From Bordetella parapertussis (GTDB taxonomy: Bacteria > Pseudomonadota > Gammaproteobacteria > Burkholderiales > Burkholderiaceae_B): a DNA stretch of 64,000 bases. Below the pieces are notes generated by a model. The model did no database searches. It saw only the letters and a program-made list of their open reading frames with translations, and was not told the DNA's origin. The stretch lies in assembly GCA_945897365.1 (NCBI GenBank), contig CAMDFD010000014.1, positions 17,970 through 81,969 of the forward strand, given 5' to 3'. The position numbers and the translations under genes were made by a program. Below, piece after piece: positions 52,862-61,224 of this stretch (the first letter of the stretch is position 1; each line of letters opens with the position of its first letter).

Positions 52862-53581
52862 TTACGCTGCGTAGTCTCGTGCCCCGAAAATGGCGGACCC
52901 CACCCGGATCTCGGTTGAGCCCTCCTCAATCGCAAGCTCAAAATCACCACTCATCCCCATCGACAAACGGTCCAGTTCCACACCGGTAATTCCCTCTTGC
53001 TTGGCCTGATCCCGTAACTGACGCAATTGAGCAAAGCAGCGACGCACCGCGGCTTGGTCTTCGGACAAAATCGCCATGGTCATCAGACCACGTACACGCA
53101 GCGTTTGAAAACGACTCAGCGTTTTCAAAAAAGGGACCAGCTCTGCCGGATCGAGACCGGCCTTGGTTTCCTCAGATGAGGTTTTGACCTGAACCAACAC
53201 ATCAATCGATCGCCCCTCAAGCTGAAGTCGACGATCTAGCGCCTCAGCCAGCTCCATTCGATCCAAAGACTGCAATTCATGAGCAAGGCGGGCAACTTCT
53301 TTAGCTTTATTCGTTTGCAACTGACCGATTACTACCCACTGGATATCGCAATCCGCTAATAGAGGCGTTTTTTGAGCGATTTCTTGTGTGCGATTTTCAC
53401 CGAAGCGTTTGTAACCCAGGCTGACTGCGCGCCTGATCGCTTGGTCGTCAAAGGTTTTACTGACCGGGAGCAGCGTGACTTCATCTGGAGCACGGCCAAC
53501 GCGTAGACATGCTTCAGCCATGCGAGCCTTGATGCTGGCGATGCGTTCGGACATAGCGATGGTGGTCAGGTCTGCGTTCAT
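52862..53581 (-). CDS. YggS family pyridoxal-phosphate homeostasis protein (PLPBP)
   Basis: 239 residues. PLP lysine in VTLLPVSKTFDDQAIR; YKRFGENRTQEIAQK, WVVIGQLQTNKAKEVA and LSMGMSGDFELAIEEGSTEIR are the family motifs. Binds PLP and affects amino-acid and vitamin B6 homeostasis; no enzyme activity is established. Often near pilT or proC; here it borders the palindromic repeat island. Confidence 0.95.
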   Translation of the reverse strand: MNADLTTIAMSERIASIKARMAEACLRVGRAPDEVTLLPVSKTFDDQAIRRAVSLGYKRFGENRTQEIAQKTPLLADCDIQWVVIGQLQTNKAKEVARLAHELQSLDRMELAEALDRRLQLEGRSIDVLVQVKTSSEETKAGLDPAELVPFLKTLSRFQTLRVRGLMTMAILSEDQAAVRRCFAQLRQLRDQAKQEGITGVELDRLSMGMSGDFELAIEEGSTEIRVGSAIFGARDYAA

Positions 53582-53658
53582 TCGTTTGGATTTTCTGTGT
53601 GGTGGGACTTGAATCTATTATGTTACGCCATTGGTATTGAGGCATCGGTCGATTCATA

Positions 53659-53859
53659 CATGGACCGAAAGGGCTAAAGGTGGCTGGCACTGCGGACGGG
53701 TGGGCGTTGCCCACTTCCCTCAAAATAGGGATCACAGACACATCGACTCCGAACTCGGCCCTGGCGGGCCTCAAACATGCGGAGTCGATTTTTTGTCTGT
53801 GATCCCTATTTTGAGGCTCTTCCTGATGCGCCTGCCACCTTTAGCCCTTTCAGTCCATG
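53659..53859. repeat. Palindromic repeat element 1 (about 200 bp, hairpin-forming)
   Basis: Outer arms 53659-53683 and 53835-53859 are complementary at 24 of 25 positions. Inner arms 53718-53751 and 53780-53816 are nearly fully complementary, with about 3 extra nt on the right. The 28-nt apical loop (53752-53779) contains its own GGCCC/GGGCC mini-stem. The left bulge carries GTGGGC-GTT-GCCCAC, a further mini-hairpin. No protein-coding signal is convincing. Confidence 0.8.
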
Positions 53860-54030
53860 CAGCTTGGAGCGGTCTGTCCACGGGGGAAAGAGCGTCAAGG
53901 ACAGGCCGAACCACGTTAGCTGTTGGCGACAAATCAGCTCCGCCTGTCTGAGGCCCGCTAGGGCCGAGTTCGGAGCTGATTCGCCAGCAGCTGATGTGGT
54001 GAGGGAAGTGGGCGTTGCCCACCCGTCCGC
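53692..54030. repeat. 31-bp inverted repeat bracketing both loops
   Basis: Copies at 53692-53722 and 54000-54030 are reverse complements except for the central GTT, which reads the same on the plus strand in both. Each copy lies exactly 29 nt from the nearest 28-nt loop, so this block and the loops are symmetric about 53861. The flanks of the 576-bp yggS-tcuA gap (53582-53658, 54060-54157) show nothing beyond a probable tcuA promoter. Confidence 0.75.
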
Positions 54031-54059
54031 CGCTCTCTCCCCCGTGGACAGACCGCTCC
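53866..54059. repeat. Palindromic repeat element 2 (about 194 bp, inverted copy with different arms)
   Basis: Outer arms 53866-53894 and 54031-54059 match at 28 of 29 positions. Inner arms 53918-53942 and 53971-53992 pair with a short gap. The 28-nt loop (53943-53970) is the reverse complement of element 1's loop at 25 of 28 positions. The arms are unrelated in sequence to those of element 1. The element is mirrored about position 53861. Confidence 0.8.
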
Positions 54060-54125
54060 AGACAGCGGATGCCCGAATACCCCAAAAACCCATCACCCCA
54101 CCCGCACAGCATATTTACATTCCCC

Positions 54126-54131
54126 TACAAT
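54126..54131 (+). promoter_or_regulatory. Possible -10 box for tcuA
   Basis: TACAAT lies 27 bp before the tcuA ATG, in an AT-rich stretch following the repeat island. The matching -35 region (about 17 bp upstream) is weak, so an activator may be needed. GAGG about 10 nt before the ATG is the ribosome-binding site. Confidence 0.3.
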
Positions 54132-54157
54132 ATAAAAAAACACCGTGAGGCAAAAAT

Positions 54158-55573
54158 ATGTGGGACGTAGTCGTAGTAGGGGGTGGCAATGCCGCCCTAT
54201 GCAGCGCATTAATGGCACGAGAAGCTGGCGCAAGCGTATTAATTTTAGAGGCCTCGCCCAAAGAATGGCGCGGAGGCAATTCCCAGCACACACGCAATCT
54301 GCGCTGTATGCACGATGCCCCTCAGGATGTGTTGGTAGAAGCGTATCCCGAAGAGGAATACTGGCAAGATTTACTTAAGGTGACCGGTGGCATCACAAAT
54401 GAAAAACTCGCACGAATGGTCATTCGAGAGTCCTCCACCTGTCGTCCCTGGATGGAAAAGCACGGCGTACGCTTTCAGCCTTCATTGTCTGGCACCCTGC
54501 ACGTCGCGCGTACCAATGCTTTTTTTATGGGAGGAGGCAAAGCACTGATCAATGCCTACTACCGCAGCGCAGAAAATCTCGGCATCGATATTTTGTATGA
54601 CTCCCCCGTCGATGACCTTGAAATTAAAGACGGCAAGTTTATCGCTGCACGTGTGGGTGACAAGCGCTACGAAGGTCATGCTGTTGTACTGGGTTGCGGA
54701 GGTTTCGAGTCCGATCGCAAATGGCTTCGTGAAGCTTGGGGCCAAAATGAAAACGGCGAATGGCCTGCTGATAACTTTTTGATTCGCGGAACCCGCTACA
54801 ACATGGGTGTGGTCATTAAAGTCATGATGCGCGAAGGTGCAGACACCATGGGTGACCCGACTCAAGCGCATTGCGTGGCAATTGATGCGCGTTCGCCCCT
54901 TTATGACGGTGGCATCTGTACGCGTATTGACTGCGTCTCGCTGGGTATCGTCGTCAATCGCGAGGCAAAGCGCTTTTATGATGAAGGCGAAGACTTCTGG
55001 CCCAAGCGTTACGCGCTTTGGGGTCGTCTGGTTGCCTTACAACCCGGACAAATCGCGTACTCAATTATTGATGCAAAATCTGTTGGTCGCTTTATGCCGC
55101 CCGTTTTTGATGGCGTCAAAACCGACACACTGCCCGAATTGGCGAGCAAGCTCGGACTTGACGTTGATACCTTTATGGCAACAGTCAATGGCTTTAATGC
55201 AGCCTGCAAAGTCGGGACCTTTGACCATACGATTCAGGATGACTGCTATACAGAAAACATTACTCCGGAAAAAACGCACTGGGCACGCCCGCTTGATACG
55301 GGACCATTTTATGGATATGCCGTACGTCCTGGCGTGACCTTTACGTACTTCGGACTCACGACCGACGAAAAAGCCAGCGTGTTCTTTGGTGGCAACGCCA
55401 GTCCAAATATGTTTGCTGCAGGTGAAATTAACGCGGGCAACGTGCTCGGTAAGGGCTATACAGCAGGCGTCGGTATGTCGATCGGTACGGCCTTTGGCCG
55501 AATTGCCGGGACACAGGCGGCCTTGGCAGCAAAAAAAATGAAAGAAGGAGCACCACAGCATGCAATCGCTTGA
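54158..55573 (+). CDS. tcuA: FAD-dependent tricarballylate dehydrogenase TcuA
   Basis: 471 residues. FAD-binding DVVVVGGGNAALCSALMARE at the N-terminus, RGGNSQHTRNLRCMHD, VVLGCGGFESDRKWL and the C-terminal GEINAGNVLGKGYTAGVGMS are typical of the fumarate reductase/succinate dehydrogenase flavoprotein family and of TcuA. In Salmonella TcuA oxidises tricarballylate to cis-aconitate and TcuB reoxidises its flavin. Overlaps tcuB by 14 bp. No tcuC transporter or tcuR regulator is next to it. Confidence 0.9.
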   Translation: MWDVVVVGGGNAALCSALMAREAGASVLILEASPKEWRGGNSQHTRNLRCMHDAPQDVLVEAYPEEEYWQDLLKVTGGITNEKLARMVIRESSTCRPWMEKHGVRFQPSLSGTLHVARTNAFFMGGGKALINAYYRSAENLGIDILYDSPVDDLEIKDGKFIAARVGDKRYEGHAVVLGCGGFESDRKWLREAWGQNENGEWPADNFLIRGTRYNMGVVIKVMMREGADTMGDPTQAHCVAIDARSPLYDGGICTRIDCVSLGIVVNREAKRFYDEGEDFWPKRYALWGRLVALQPGQIAYSIIDAKSVGRFMPPVFDGVKTDTLPELASKLGLDVDTFMATVNGFNAACKVGTFDHTIQDDCYTENITPEKTHWARPLDTGPFYGYAVRPGVTFTYFGLTTDEKASVFFGGNASPNMFAAGEINAGNVLGKGYTAGVGMSIGTAFGRIAGTQAALAAKKMKEGAPQHAIA

Positions 55574-56747
55574 TTCACTGACCCGCGAAGCACAAAACTT
55601 AGCGGGTGCCTCAGAGCATTCGGTCACTTGGCACAACAAAGGCATTACTGAAAATGAGGCCGAGGTTGCACGTCAGATGCAAATCTGTAACGCTTGCCGT
55701 TATTGCGAGGGCTTTTGCGCCGTGTTTCCTGCAATGACGCGCCGCCTGAGCTTTGACAACAAAGCAGACCTAAACTATCTGGCGAACCTCTGTCATAACT
55801 GCGGTGCCTGTTTACACGCCTGTCAATACGCGCCTCCCCATGAATTCATGGTCAACGTTCCTCAAGCGATGGCCAAGGTTCGTATGGAAACCTACATGGA
55901 CTTTGCGTGGCCCTCTGCAATGGGAGCTCTCTATAAGCGCAACGGCTTGACTGTCTCGATGGCGACCGCATTTGGTCTAGCCTTGTTCCTGGTTTTAGCG
56001 CTGATTTCTCAGGGAACACTTTGGCACGAGCCTCTTGCCGGCAACTTCTATGCCGTATTCCCTCACAACACTCTCGTGGTTCTGTTCGGATCTGTGTTTG
56101 GATTTTCTATTCTGGCGCTGCTGATAGGCGTGGTTCGCTTCTGGCGTGAAATCACCCCTGGACAAGTCAGTGGGGTCGCTGTTGGCGAAGCCGCACACTA
56201 TGCGCTCAAACTCAAGTATCTCGATGGTGGCCATGGCGAAGGCTGCAATGATGAAGACGACAAATTCACCTTGCGTCGCCGTATCTATCACCACTTTACC
56301 TTTTACGGTTTCATGTTGTGTTTTGCCGCAACGTCGGTCGCCACGCTCTATCACTACGTTTTGGGTTGGGAAGCACCCTACGGCTATACCAGCCTGCCCG
56401 TGATACTCGGCACCGTCGGTGGTATTGGTCTGTTGATTGGTCCAGCAGGATTGTTTTACCTCAACAAAAGACGATCACCGCTTCATGGCGACAAAGCGCA
56501 ACAACCGATGGACCGTGGCTTTATCGCTCTGCTGTTTTGGACAAGCCTGACGGGACTAGCCCTGTTGGTTTGGCGCGACACAAGCGCGATGGCACTACTA
56601 CTCGCCATCCACCTCGGCGTGGTCATGGCCTTGTTCCTCACGATGCCTTACGGCAAGTTCGCACACGGTTTCTACCGTTGCGCTGCGCTTCTCAAGAATT
56701 CGATAGAAAAGCGGATGCCAAACAAAGTCTCGGCAGGTTCTGAATGA
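55560..56747 (+). CDS. tcuB: Tricarballylate utilization 4Fe-4S membrane protein TcuB
   Basis: 395 residues. Two ferredoxin-like cysteine clusters near the N-terminus (CNACRYCEGFCAVFP, CHNCGACLHACQY), then about six transmembrane helices (TVSMATAFGLALFLVLALIS, TLVVLFGSVFGFSILALLIG, FYGFMLCFAATSVATLYHYV, ILGTVGGIGLLIGPAGLFYL and others). It takes electrons from TcuA to the quinone pool. AAGGAG lies before ATG 55560. Ends 24 bp before a strong terminator. Confidence 0.92.
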   Translation: MQSLDSLTREAQNLAGASEHSVTWHNKGITENEAEVARQMQICNACRYCEGFCAVFPAMTRRLSFDNKADLNYLANLCHNCGACLHACQYAPPHEFMVNVPQAMAKVRMETYMDFAWPSAMGALYKRNGLTVSMATAFGLALFLVLALISQGTLWHEPLAGNFYAVFPHNTLVVLFGSVFGFSILALLIGVVRFWREITPGQVSGVAVGEAAHYALKLKYLDGGHGEGCNDEDDKFTLRRRIYHHFTFYGFMLCFAATSVATLYHYVLGWEAPYGYTSLPVILGTVGGIGLLIGPAGLFYLNKRRSPLHGDKAQQPMDRGFIALLFWTSLTGLALLVWRDTSAMALLLAIHLGVVMALFLTMPYGKFAHGFYRCAALLKNSIEKRMPNKVSAGSE

Positions 56748-56771
56748 TTTAAATTTTCAACCTGTTTAATA

Positions 56772-56814
56772 AAAAAACCCGCTGCATGATTAAAGTTCAC
56801 GCAGCGGGTTTTTT
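56772..56814. terminator. Bidirectional terminator between tcuB and the sterol desaturase gene
   Basis: AAAAAACCCGCTGC (56772-56785) pairs with GCAGCGGGTTTTTT (56801-56814), a 14-bp stem with a 15-nt loop and T tracts on both strands. It serves tcuB on the plus strand and the convergent operon ending at 56828 on the minus strand. Confidence 0.88.
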
Positions 56815-56827
56815 ACAGTCTAACGGT

Positions 56828-57799
56828 TCAAAATCCTGCGGTCTTGGAGCCAAACATACGCCGCAAACCTAGCCATTGCTGAGAGAGAAAACTTTTCCCG
56901 TAGTCTCGATTGCCGCCTTCGGGCTCCTGGTCATGAATCCCGGTTTTCGAATAGCCTGTTTTGTATTGCGCGGTACCAAACAAAATATCCCAAATTGGAA
57001 ACAGCACAGCAAAGTTGTGGCCTCGAGCAGGTCCCGCAGTAGATTCGTTGTATTCGATCGAGTGGTGATAACGATGAAACTTTGGGCTGACAAGCAAGCG
57101 CTCACCAATTTTTCCAAAAGACATTCGGATATTTGCGTGAGAGTAACTTTCAATCAGTTGCGTCAACACGACGATCAATACGAATTGGCCAGGTGGCACG
57201 CCGATCGCTTTGGCAACCAGTACGAAAACTGAACTGCGTAAAAAACTATCCAATAAATGATTACGATTGTCGCTCCACATCGTCATCTGTCGCTGACTAT
57301 GATGAACAGCATGCAAGCTCCAAAACCACGCATAACGATGTTGAGCTCGATGGTAAAAATAATCCACCAGATCAAAGATCAAAATATAAATAATCAGGCT
57401 CACCCAAGCAATATCGGTGACGCCGGGCCAAATTTGGTCGACGTGAAAAGTTGAAATTCCATGCAAACTTGCCTGACCAAACAAAAAATCCCAAACCGGT
57501 CCAATCGAAAAAAATAAAACTAACCGAAACAAACCCAGACGGTGGATCAGCGTATACAAAATATCGATTCTGATCTGCTGTTTATCGACCATCGGTTCCG
57601 CAGGTCGCCAGCGTTGGATACTGCCAAATACAACCGCAATCAATATCACTTGCAAGACACCAATGAGCAACCACAACGAACCATCAAAAGCATCTTCGAT
57701 AAAAGCACTCAAACCCATATGAAAAAATATCGGCTGAACGATGGTTTCAAACAGCCATTGGTGGGCGGAGTCAAACAGGTCTTCGGCAGTCTTGATCAT
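56828..57799 (-). CDS. Sterol desaturase/fatty acid hydroxylase family membrane protein
   Basis: 323 residues with several membrane spans. The diiron histidine clusters are all present: HRAQHRYAWFW, LHAVHHSQRQM, SHANIRMSFG and FHRYHHSIEYN. Family members hydroxylate or desaturate fatty acids, sterols or hopanoid-like lipids; no sterol pathway is visible, so the substrate is unknown. Start and upstream stop overlap as TAATG, so it is translationally coupled to the deacetylase gene. Confidence 0.88.
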   Translation of the reverse strand: MIKTAEDLFDSAHQWLFETIVQPIFFHMGLSAFIEDAFDGSLWLLIGVLQVILIAVVFGSIQRWRPAEPMVDKQQIRIDILYTLIHRLGLFRLVLFFSIGPVWDFLFGQASLHGISTFHVDQIWPGVTDIAWVSLIIYILIFDLVDYFYHRAQHRYAWFWSLHAVHHSQRQMTMWSDNRNHLLDSFLRSSVFVLVAKAIGVPPGQFVLIVVLTQLIESYSHANIRMSFGKIGERLLVSPKFHRYHHSIEYNESTAGPARGHNFAVLFPIWDILFGTAQYKTGYSKTGIHDQEPEGGNRDYGKSFLSQQWLGLRRMFGSKTAGF

Positions 57800-58605
57800 T
57801 ATTGCTTGAGCCCAGGTAATTGAGATACAGATTGGTAGGAGGGATGCGTATCAAGCGTCGCAAAACAAAAGCCTTTTCCTTTCAAACCTTGAATAAGTGG
57901 CTCGAGTACCGCTGGCGCCCATGGATCTTTACGTGACCAGATTCCGAGATGCGCCAACAAAATGTCACCACTCCGAATATTTCTCAGCGCTTGGTCGAGC
58001 AACAACTTGTTAGGATACTGTTCACTAGAAAGTTCGTCCCCTAAAAACCCTGCTGGAGACCAGCCAACATGTGTAAATCCACATTCTGACGCCGCCTTGA
58101 GCAAGGCTGGAGATGTACGCCCTCCCGCCGCACGAAAGAGTGGCAACATGTCTTGACCCGTCATCTCCTTGAAACGTTCGACAGGACGCTCGAGCTCTCG
58201 ACAATAGTCCTGCGTCGTCCAGGTTTGGGTTTTACCTTCGAGGGGCCCGGCACTCGGCCTCACCCTGAAAGTGCCATCCGGCAAATCAGCCCGCCAATAC
58301 ACATGATCGAAAGTATGTGAAGCAAACGCATGCCCCTGCTCACTGAGCATTTTCCACCAAGGCGCCCACACTTCGTCCAAACTCCCGCCTCCTGTGCGCG
58401 TACGTTCGTTGGCCAAGAAAAATGTCGCGCGCACCTGTTGCCGCTGCAATACCTCTGCAACAAACGGTGCGATTTCCATGTGACCCGTATCAAAGGTGAG
58501 ATACAGAGGTTTATGACATACAGAAGGCGGGGAAGCAAACGACGTGACCGTCAACAGGAATGACGCGCAACAAACAAGCAGTGAACGCTTAATCACGACT
58601 CGCAT
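57799..58605 (-). CDS. Polysaccharide deacetylase family protein with altered metal motif
   Basis: 268 residues, secreted (signal LLVCCASFLLTVTSFA, cut near FAS). The NodB homology domain starts at LYLTFDTGHMEIAP; canonical members read TFDDG, so the second (metal-binding) Asp is Thr here. The histidine pair is kept in SHTFDHVYW, and RAAGGRTSP and LAHLG near the C-terminus correspond to later motifs. May be active with a changed metal site or may have lost activity. Overlaps the beta-propeller gene by 17 bp. Confidence 0.85.
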   Translation of the reverse strand: MRVVIKRSLLVCCASFLLTVTSFASPPSVCHKPLYLTFDTGHMEIAPFVAEVLQRQQVRATFFLANERTRTGGGSLDEVWAPWWKMLSEQGHAFASHTFDHVYWRADLPDGTFRVRPSAGPLEGKTQTWTTQDYCRELERPVERFKEMTGQDMLPLFRAAGGRTSPALLKAASECGFTHVGWSPAGFLGDELSSEQYPNKLLLDQALRNIRSGDILLAHLGIWSRKDPWAPAVLEPLIQGLKGKGFCFATLDTHPSYQSVSQLPGLKQ

Positions 58606-59611
58606 GATTCAACGTCCACACGCCATGTGGTGATTTGCCAACCGGAATTTGTCTGACGACTACTTTTTTTTCAGTATCGATCACCGCCAAACGACTCGCC
58701 CATCTGGCTGTCACCAAGAGCGTCTTGCCATCCGCCATCATCTCCATGCAATCCGGGCCGGCCGGTGTCCGATATGTATCGACCACTTTCAACGTTTTCC
58801 AATCGATACGACTGATCGTGTTTTCAGTGCGATTACTCACAAATACGTGTTGCTTGTCACCCTGCGAGCGAAAGGCGTGCGCCCCCTTGCCTGTCGGAAT
58901 GCGTTGTTTGAGTACCGCCTTACCATTCGACACATCGTAAGCCTCGACCCCGGCCTCACCCGTCAAACCAATCAACAAGGTTTTATCGTCGGGGGTTAAA
59001 TACAAGTCGGCGGGAATCTTGCCGACCTTGATCGTCCAGAGTCGTTTTTGCGTCGCGAGTTCGATCGCCGTTAACTCGTTGCTATCCTGCAAAGTGATAT
59101 AGGAAATTTTGCTTTTGCTATCAATCGCGATGTGGCTGGGGGTTTTGCTCGCGGAGATACGTTTGACCAGATTGAGTTTGAACTCACCTACCTTGTTTTC
59201 CCAAGTGTAAATATCGATGTGATTGAGACGGTTTGCAGCTGTTACAAACCACTTCATATCGGGGGAGAAACGTAAATGATAGGGATCTAAAATACCTGTC
59301 ATCGTATGCTGAATCTGAGCTGTTTTAGGGTCCATGAAGGTGATGGAGTCACCCTCAGCGTTTGCCACCATGACGGATTTTTCATCCGGGGTCAAGTAGA
59401 GATGATGCGGCTCCTTTCCAACAGGTACACGCTTGATCTCCGTCCATGTGACGGGATCAATCACGCTGACGTTCGCGTTCAGCGAATTAAGTACCAAGAT
59501 CGGTGCGTTAGCATTCGGATTTGCAAAAGCCGTCCATGAATGACCAAAAACGGTCGACGTAGCAAGCGCACCGACAATCAAACGACGGCGTGTAAAAGAA
59601 ACATGATTCAT
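58589..59611 (-). CDS. YVTN-type beta-propeller repeat protein
   Basis: 340 residues from ATG 59611. TRRRLIVGALATSTVFG with twin arginines suggests Tat export. Repeats such as LNSLNANVSVIDPVTW, VPVGKEPHHLYLTPDEKSV, KVGKIPADLYLTPDDKTL and IPVGKSPHGVWTLN form a seven-bladed YVTN/WD-like propeller. No enzyme motif is visible; it may bind a ligand or scaffold the deacetylase and desaturase encoded next. First gene of the three-gene operon. Confidence 0.85.
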   Translation of the reverse strand: MNHVSFTRRRLIVGALATSTVFGHSWTAFANPNANAPILVLNSLNANVSVIDPVTWTEIKRVPVGKEPHHLYLTPDEKSVMVANAEGDSITFMDPKTAQIQHTMTGILDPYHLRFSPDMKWFVTAANRLNHIDIYTWENKVGEFKLNLVKRISASKTPSHIAIDSKSKISYITLQDSNELTAIELATQKRLWTIKVGKIPADLYLTPDDKTLLIGLTGEAGVEAYDVSNGKAVLKQRIPTGKGAHAFRSQGDKQHVFVSNRTENTISRIDWKTLKVVDTYRTPAGPDCMEMMADGKTLLVTARWASRLAVIDTEKKVVVRQIPVGKSPHGVWTLNHASRD

Positions 59612-59727
59612 GGGTGGCAAGTGTCTAAAAAAGAGGATAAAAGCAGTCAATATTCGTAGCGTGTATTTTCGCATACCGACCACAAAAACCCATCATCATT
59701 TTTAAAACAAACCCATCAAAAAAATGG

Positions 59728-60648
59728 CTATCCGGGCCGCTGCACCTTTGCACCCGGATAAGGCATCCGCATTGTCAAGATAGAAGCAGATTCTGATTCG
59801 GTGCAAAACAAACTTTGTCGATCTGCACCGCCGAACGCGATGTTCGTCACGGCTGAGGATTTAGGGCTCGACCAAACCGCAATCGGCTCGCCTCGAGGAT
59901 TAATGAGCCAAACGTAGCCAAGGCCAGGATTGGCAATCACCAAGTTTCCCGCGGCATCCATAGCCAAGCCATCCGGGCCGCTGGGACCGTATGAAGTAAA
60001 AAACTGCCCGACTTTGGCAACGCCCCCGTCCGGCATCAGCGGTACCCGCCAGACACAATTTCCCCGCGTGACCCCAACATAGAGGACGCACTCATCGAGC
60101 GACAAGACCAGACCATTCGGGCTCGGTACATTGCTCAGCAAAAGATCTAACTGACCGGAGGGGCGCAAACGATAGACGCGTCCGGTCGGATCATGCATCC
60201 CCGTCTGACCTTGATCGGTAAAATACAGATTTCCCTGCGCGTCGAAGGTTAGGTCGTTGAGACCTTTAAAGCCCTCGGTATTGCGGCGTGTCAGATGGTG
60301 GGTCATCTGCCCGGTTTGGACATTCAGCCTCATCAAACCATTTTTGTAATCAGTGATCAGTAACTCGGTCTCGGACAAGAACTTCATTCCATTAGGTTCA
60401 CCGTCGTATTCGACGATCTGTGTCCATGTTCCCTTCGCGTCAATACGAAACACCCGACCAAAAATAATATCCGTGACGTAGAGATTACCCGCCGCATCAA
60501 AAACGGGCCCCTCAAGGAATGAATCCATCGCGACGCCTCCGCGATTGACATCCGCCCACTCCGAGCGCACACCTGTACGCCGAAACTGGGCGGGCATCTC
60601 TGTAAACACTTCGGCCGTTTTGAACTCAGGTGCGTTTTTAAAAAACAT
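59728..60648 (-). CDS. SMP-30/gluconolactonase/LRE family protein
   Basis: 306 residues, six-bladed propeller of the SMP-30 type. EGPVFDAAGNLYVTDI, NDLTFDAQGNLYFTDQGQTG, SPNGLVLSLDECVLYV and GPDGLAMDAAGNLVIANPG match the blades, with metal ligands (Glu in EGP, Asn in PNG, Asp in PDG). Hydrolyses sugar lactones in known relatives; substrate here unknown. No signal peptide. Divergent from the Lrp gene by 96 bp, which may control it. Confidence 0.87.
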   Translation of the reverse strand: MFFKNAPEFKTAEVFTEMPAQFRRTGVRSEWADVNRGGVAMDSFLEGPVFDAAGNLYVTDIIFGRVFRIDAKGTWTQIVEYDGEPNGMKFLSETELLITDYKNGLMRLNVQTGQMTHHLTRRNTEGFKGLNDLTFDAQGNLYFTDQGQTGMHDPTGRVYRLRPSGQLDLLLSNVPSPNGLVLSLDECVLYVGVTRGNCVWRVPLMPDGGVAKVGQFFTSYGPSGPDGLAMDAAGNLVIANPGLGYVWLINPRGEPIAVWSSPKSSAVTNIAFGGADRQSLFCTESESASILTMRMPYPGAKVQRPG

Positions 60649-60744
60649 GGGCTTGACCTCTGGGACGATAAAATTTGGATGTAACGCTTAATTCTGACAG
60701 CTTTCCAGCGGAAAACACTAAAATAGATGTCTTTAGGAGGCACT

Positions 60745-61212
60745 ATGCGCGAGCTTGATCGTATCGACCTCAAAATTCTAGATGTTTTACAGCGCGACGG
60801 TCGCATTTCCATGACTGATCTCGCCGAGCGCATCAACCTATCCGCCACGCCCTGCTCTGAACGCGTACGTAGGCTCGAGCGCGAAGGGGTCATCATGGGC
60901 TATTACGCGCGGGTCAATCCAGCGGCACTCGGCAAAAATCTACTCGTTTTCCTTGAAATCAAACTCTCGGCCAAGTCCGACGATGTCTTTGAAAAAGTCA
61001 AAAAGGAACTGAGCTATGTGCCGGAGGTGATGGAGTGTCACTTGGTTTCCGGAGATTTTGATTATCTGATCAAAGCCCGACTGCCCGAAATGAACAAATA
61101 TCGTCAGCTACTTGGTGAGATTCTTAAACGCCTACCAGGCTCCGCCGAATCCCGCAGCTATGTCGTCATGGAAGAAATCAAGGAAACGCTTTATTTGGCG
61201 GTTGATCGCTAA
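60745..61212 (+). CDS. Lrp/AsnC family transcriptional regulator
   Basis: 155 residues from ATG 60745, with AGGAGG about 8 nt before it; the upstream ATG at 60727 is not used. N-terminal HTH (LDRIDLKILDVLQRDGRISM, LAERINLSATPCSERVRRLE) and C-terminal RAM/AsnC ligand domain (VMECHLVSGDFDYLIKARLP). Resembles leucine-responsive Lrp more than AsnC. Its gene is divergent from the SMP-30 gene and convergent with the MocR gene. Confidence 0.92.
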   Translation: MRELDRIDLKILDVLQRDGRISMTDLAERINLSATPCSERVRRLEREGVIMGYYARVNPAALGKNLLVFLEIKLSAKSDDVFEKVKKELSYVPEVMECHLVSGDFDYLIKARLPEMNKYRQLLGEILKRLPGSAESRSYVVMEEIKETLYLAVDR

Positions 61213-61224
61213 GCACGCATTACA

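Noticed and set aside
53631..54148. Short ORFs on both strands in the repeat island (up to 123 aa)
   Set aside because: They are translations of the palindromic repeats, share peptide fragments in both orientations because of the inverted symmetry, and have no ribosome-binding sites or domain features.
55061..55645. 194-aa ORF antisense to tcuA/tcuB
   Set aside because: It overlaps two strongly supported genes and its translation is cysteine-rich without any domain pattern.
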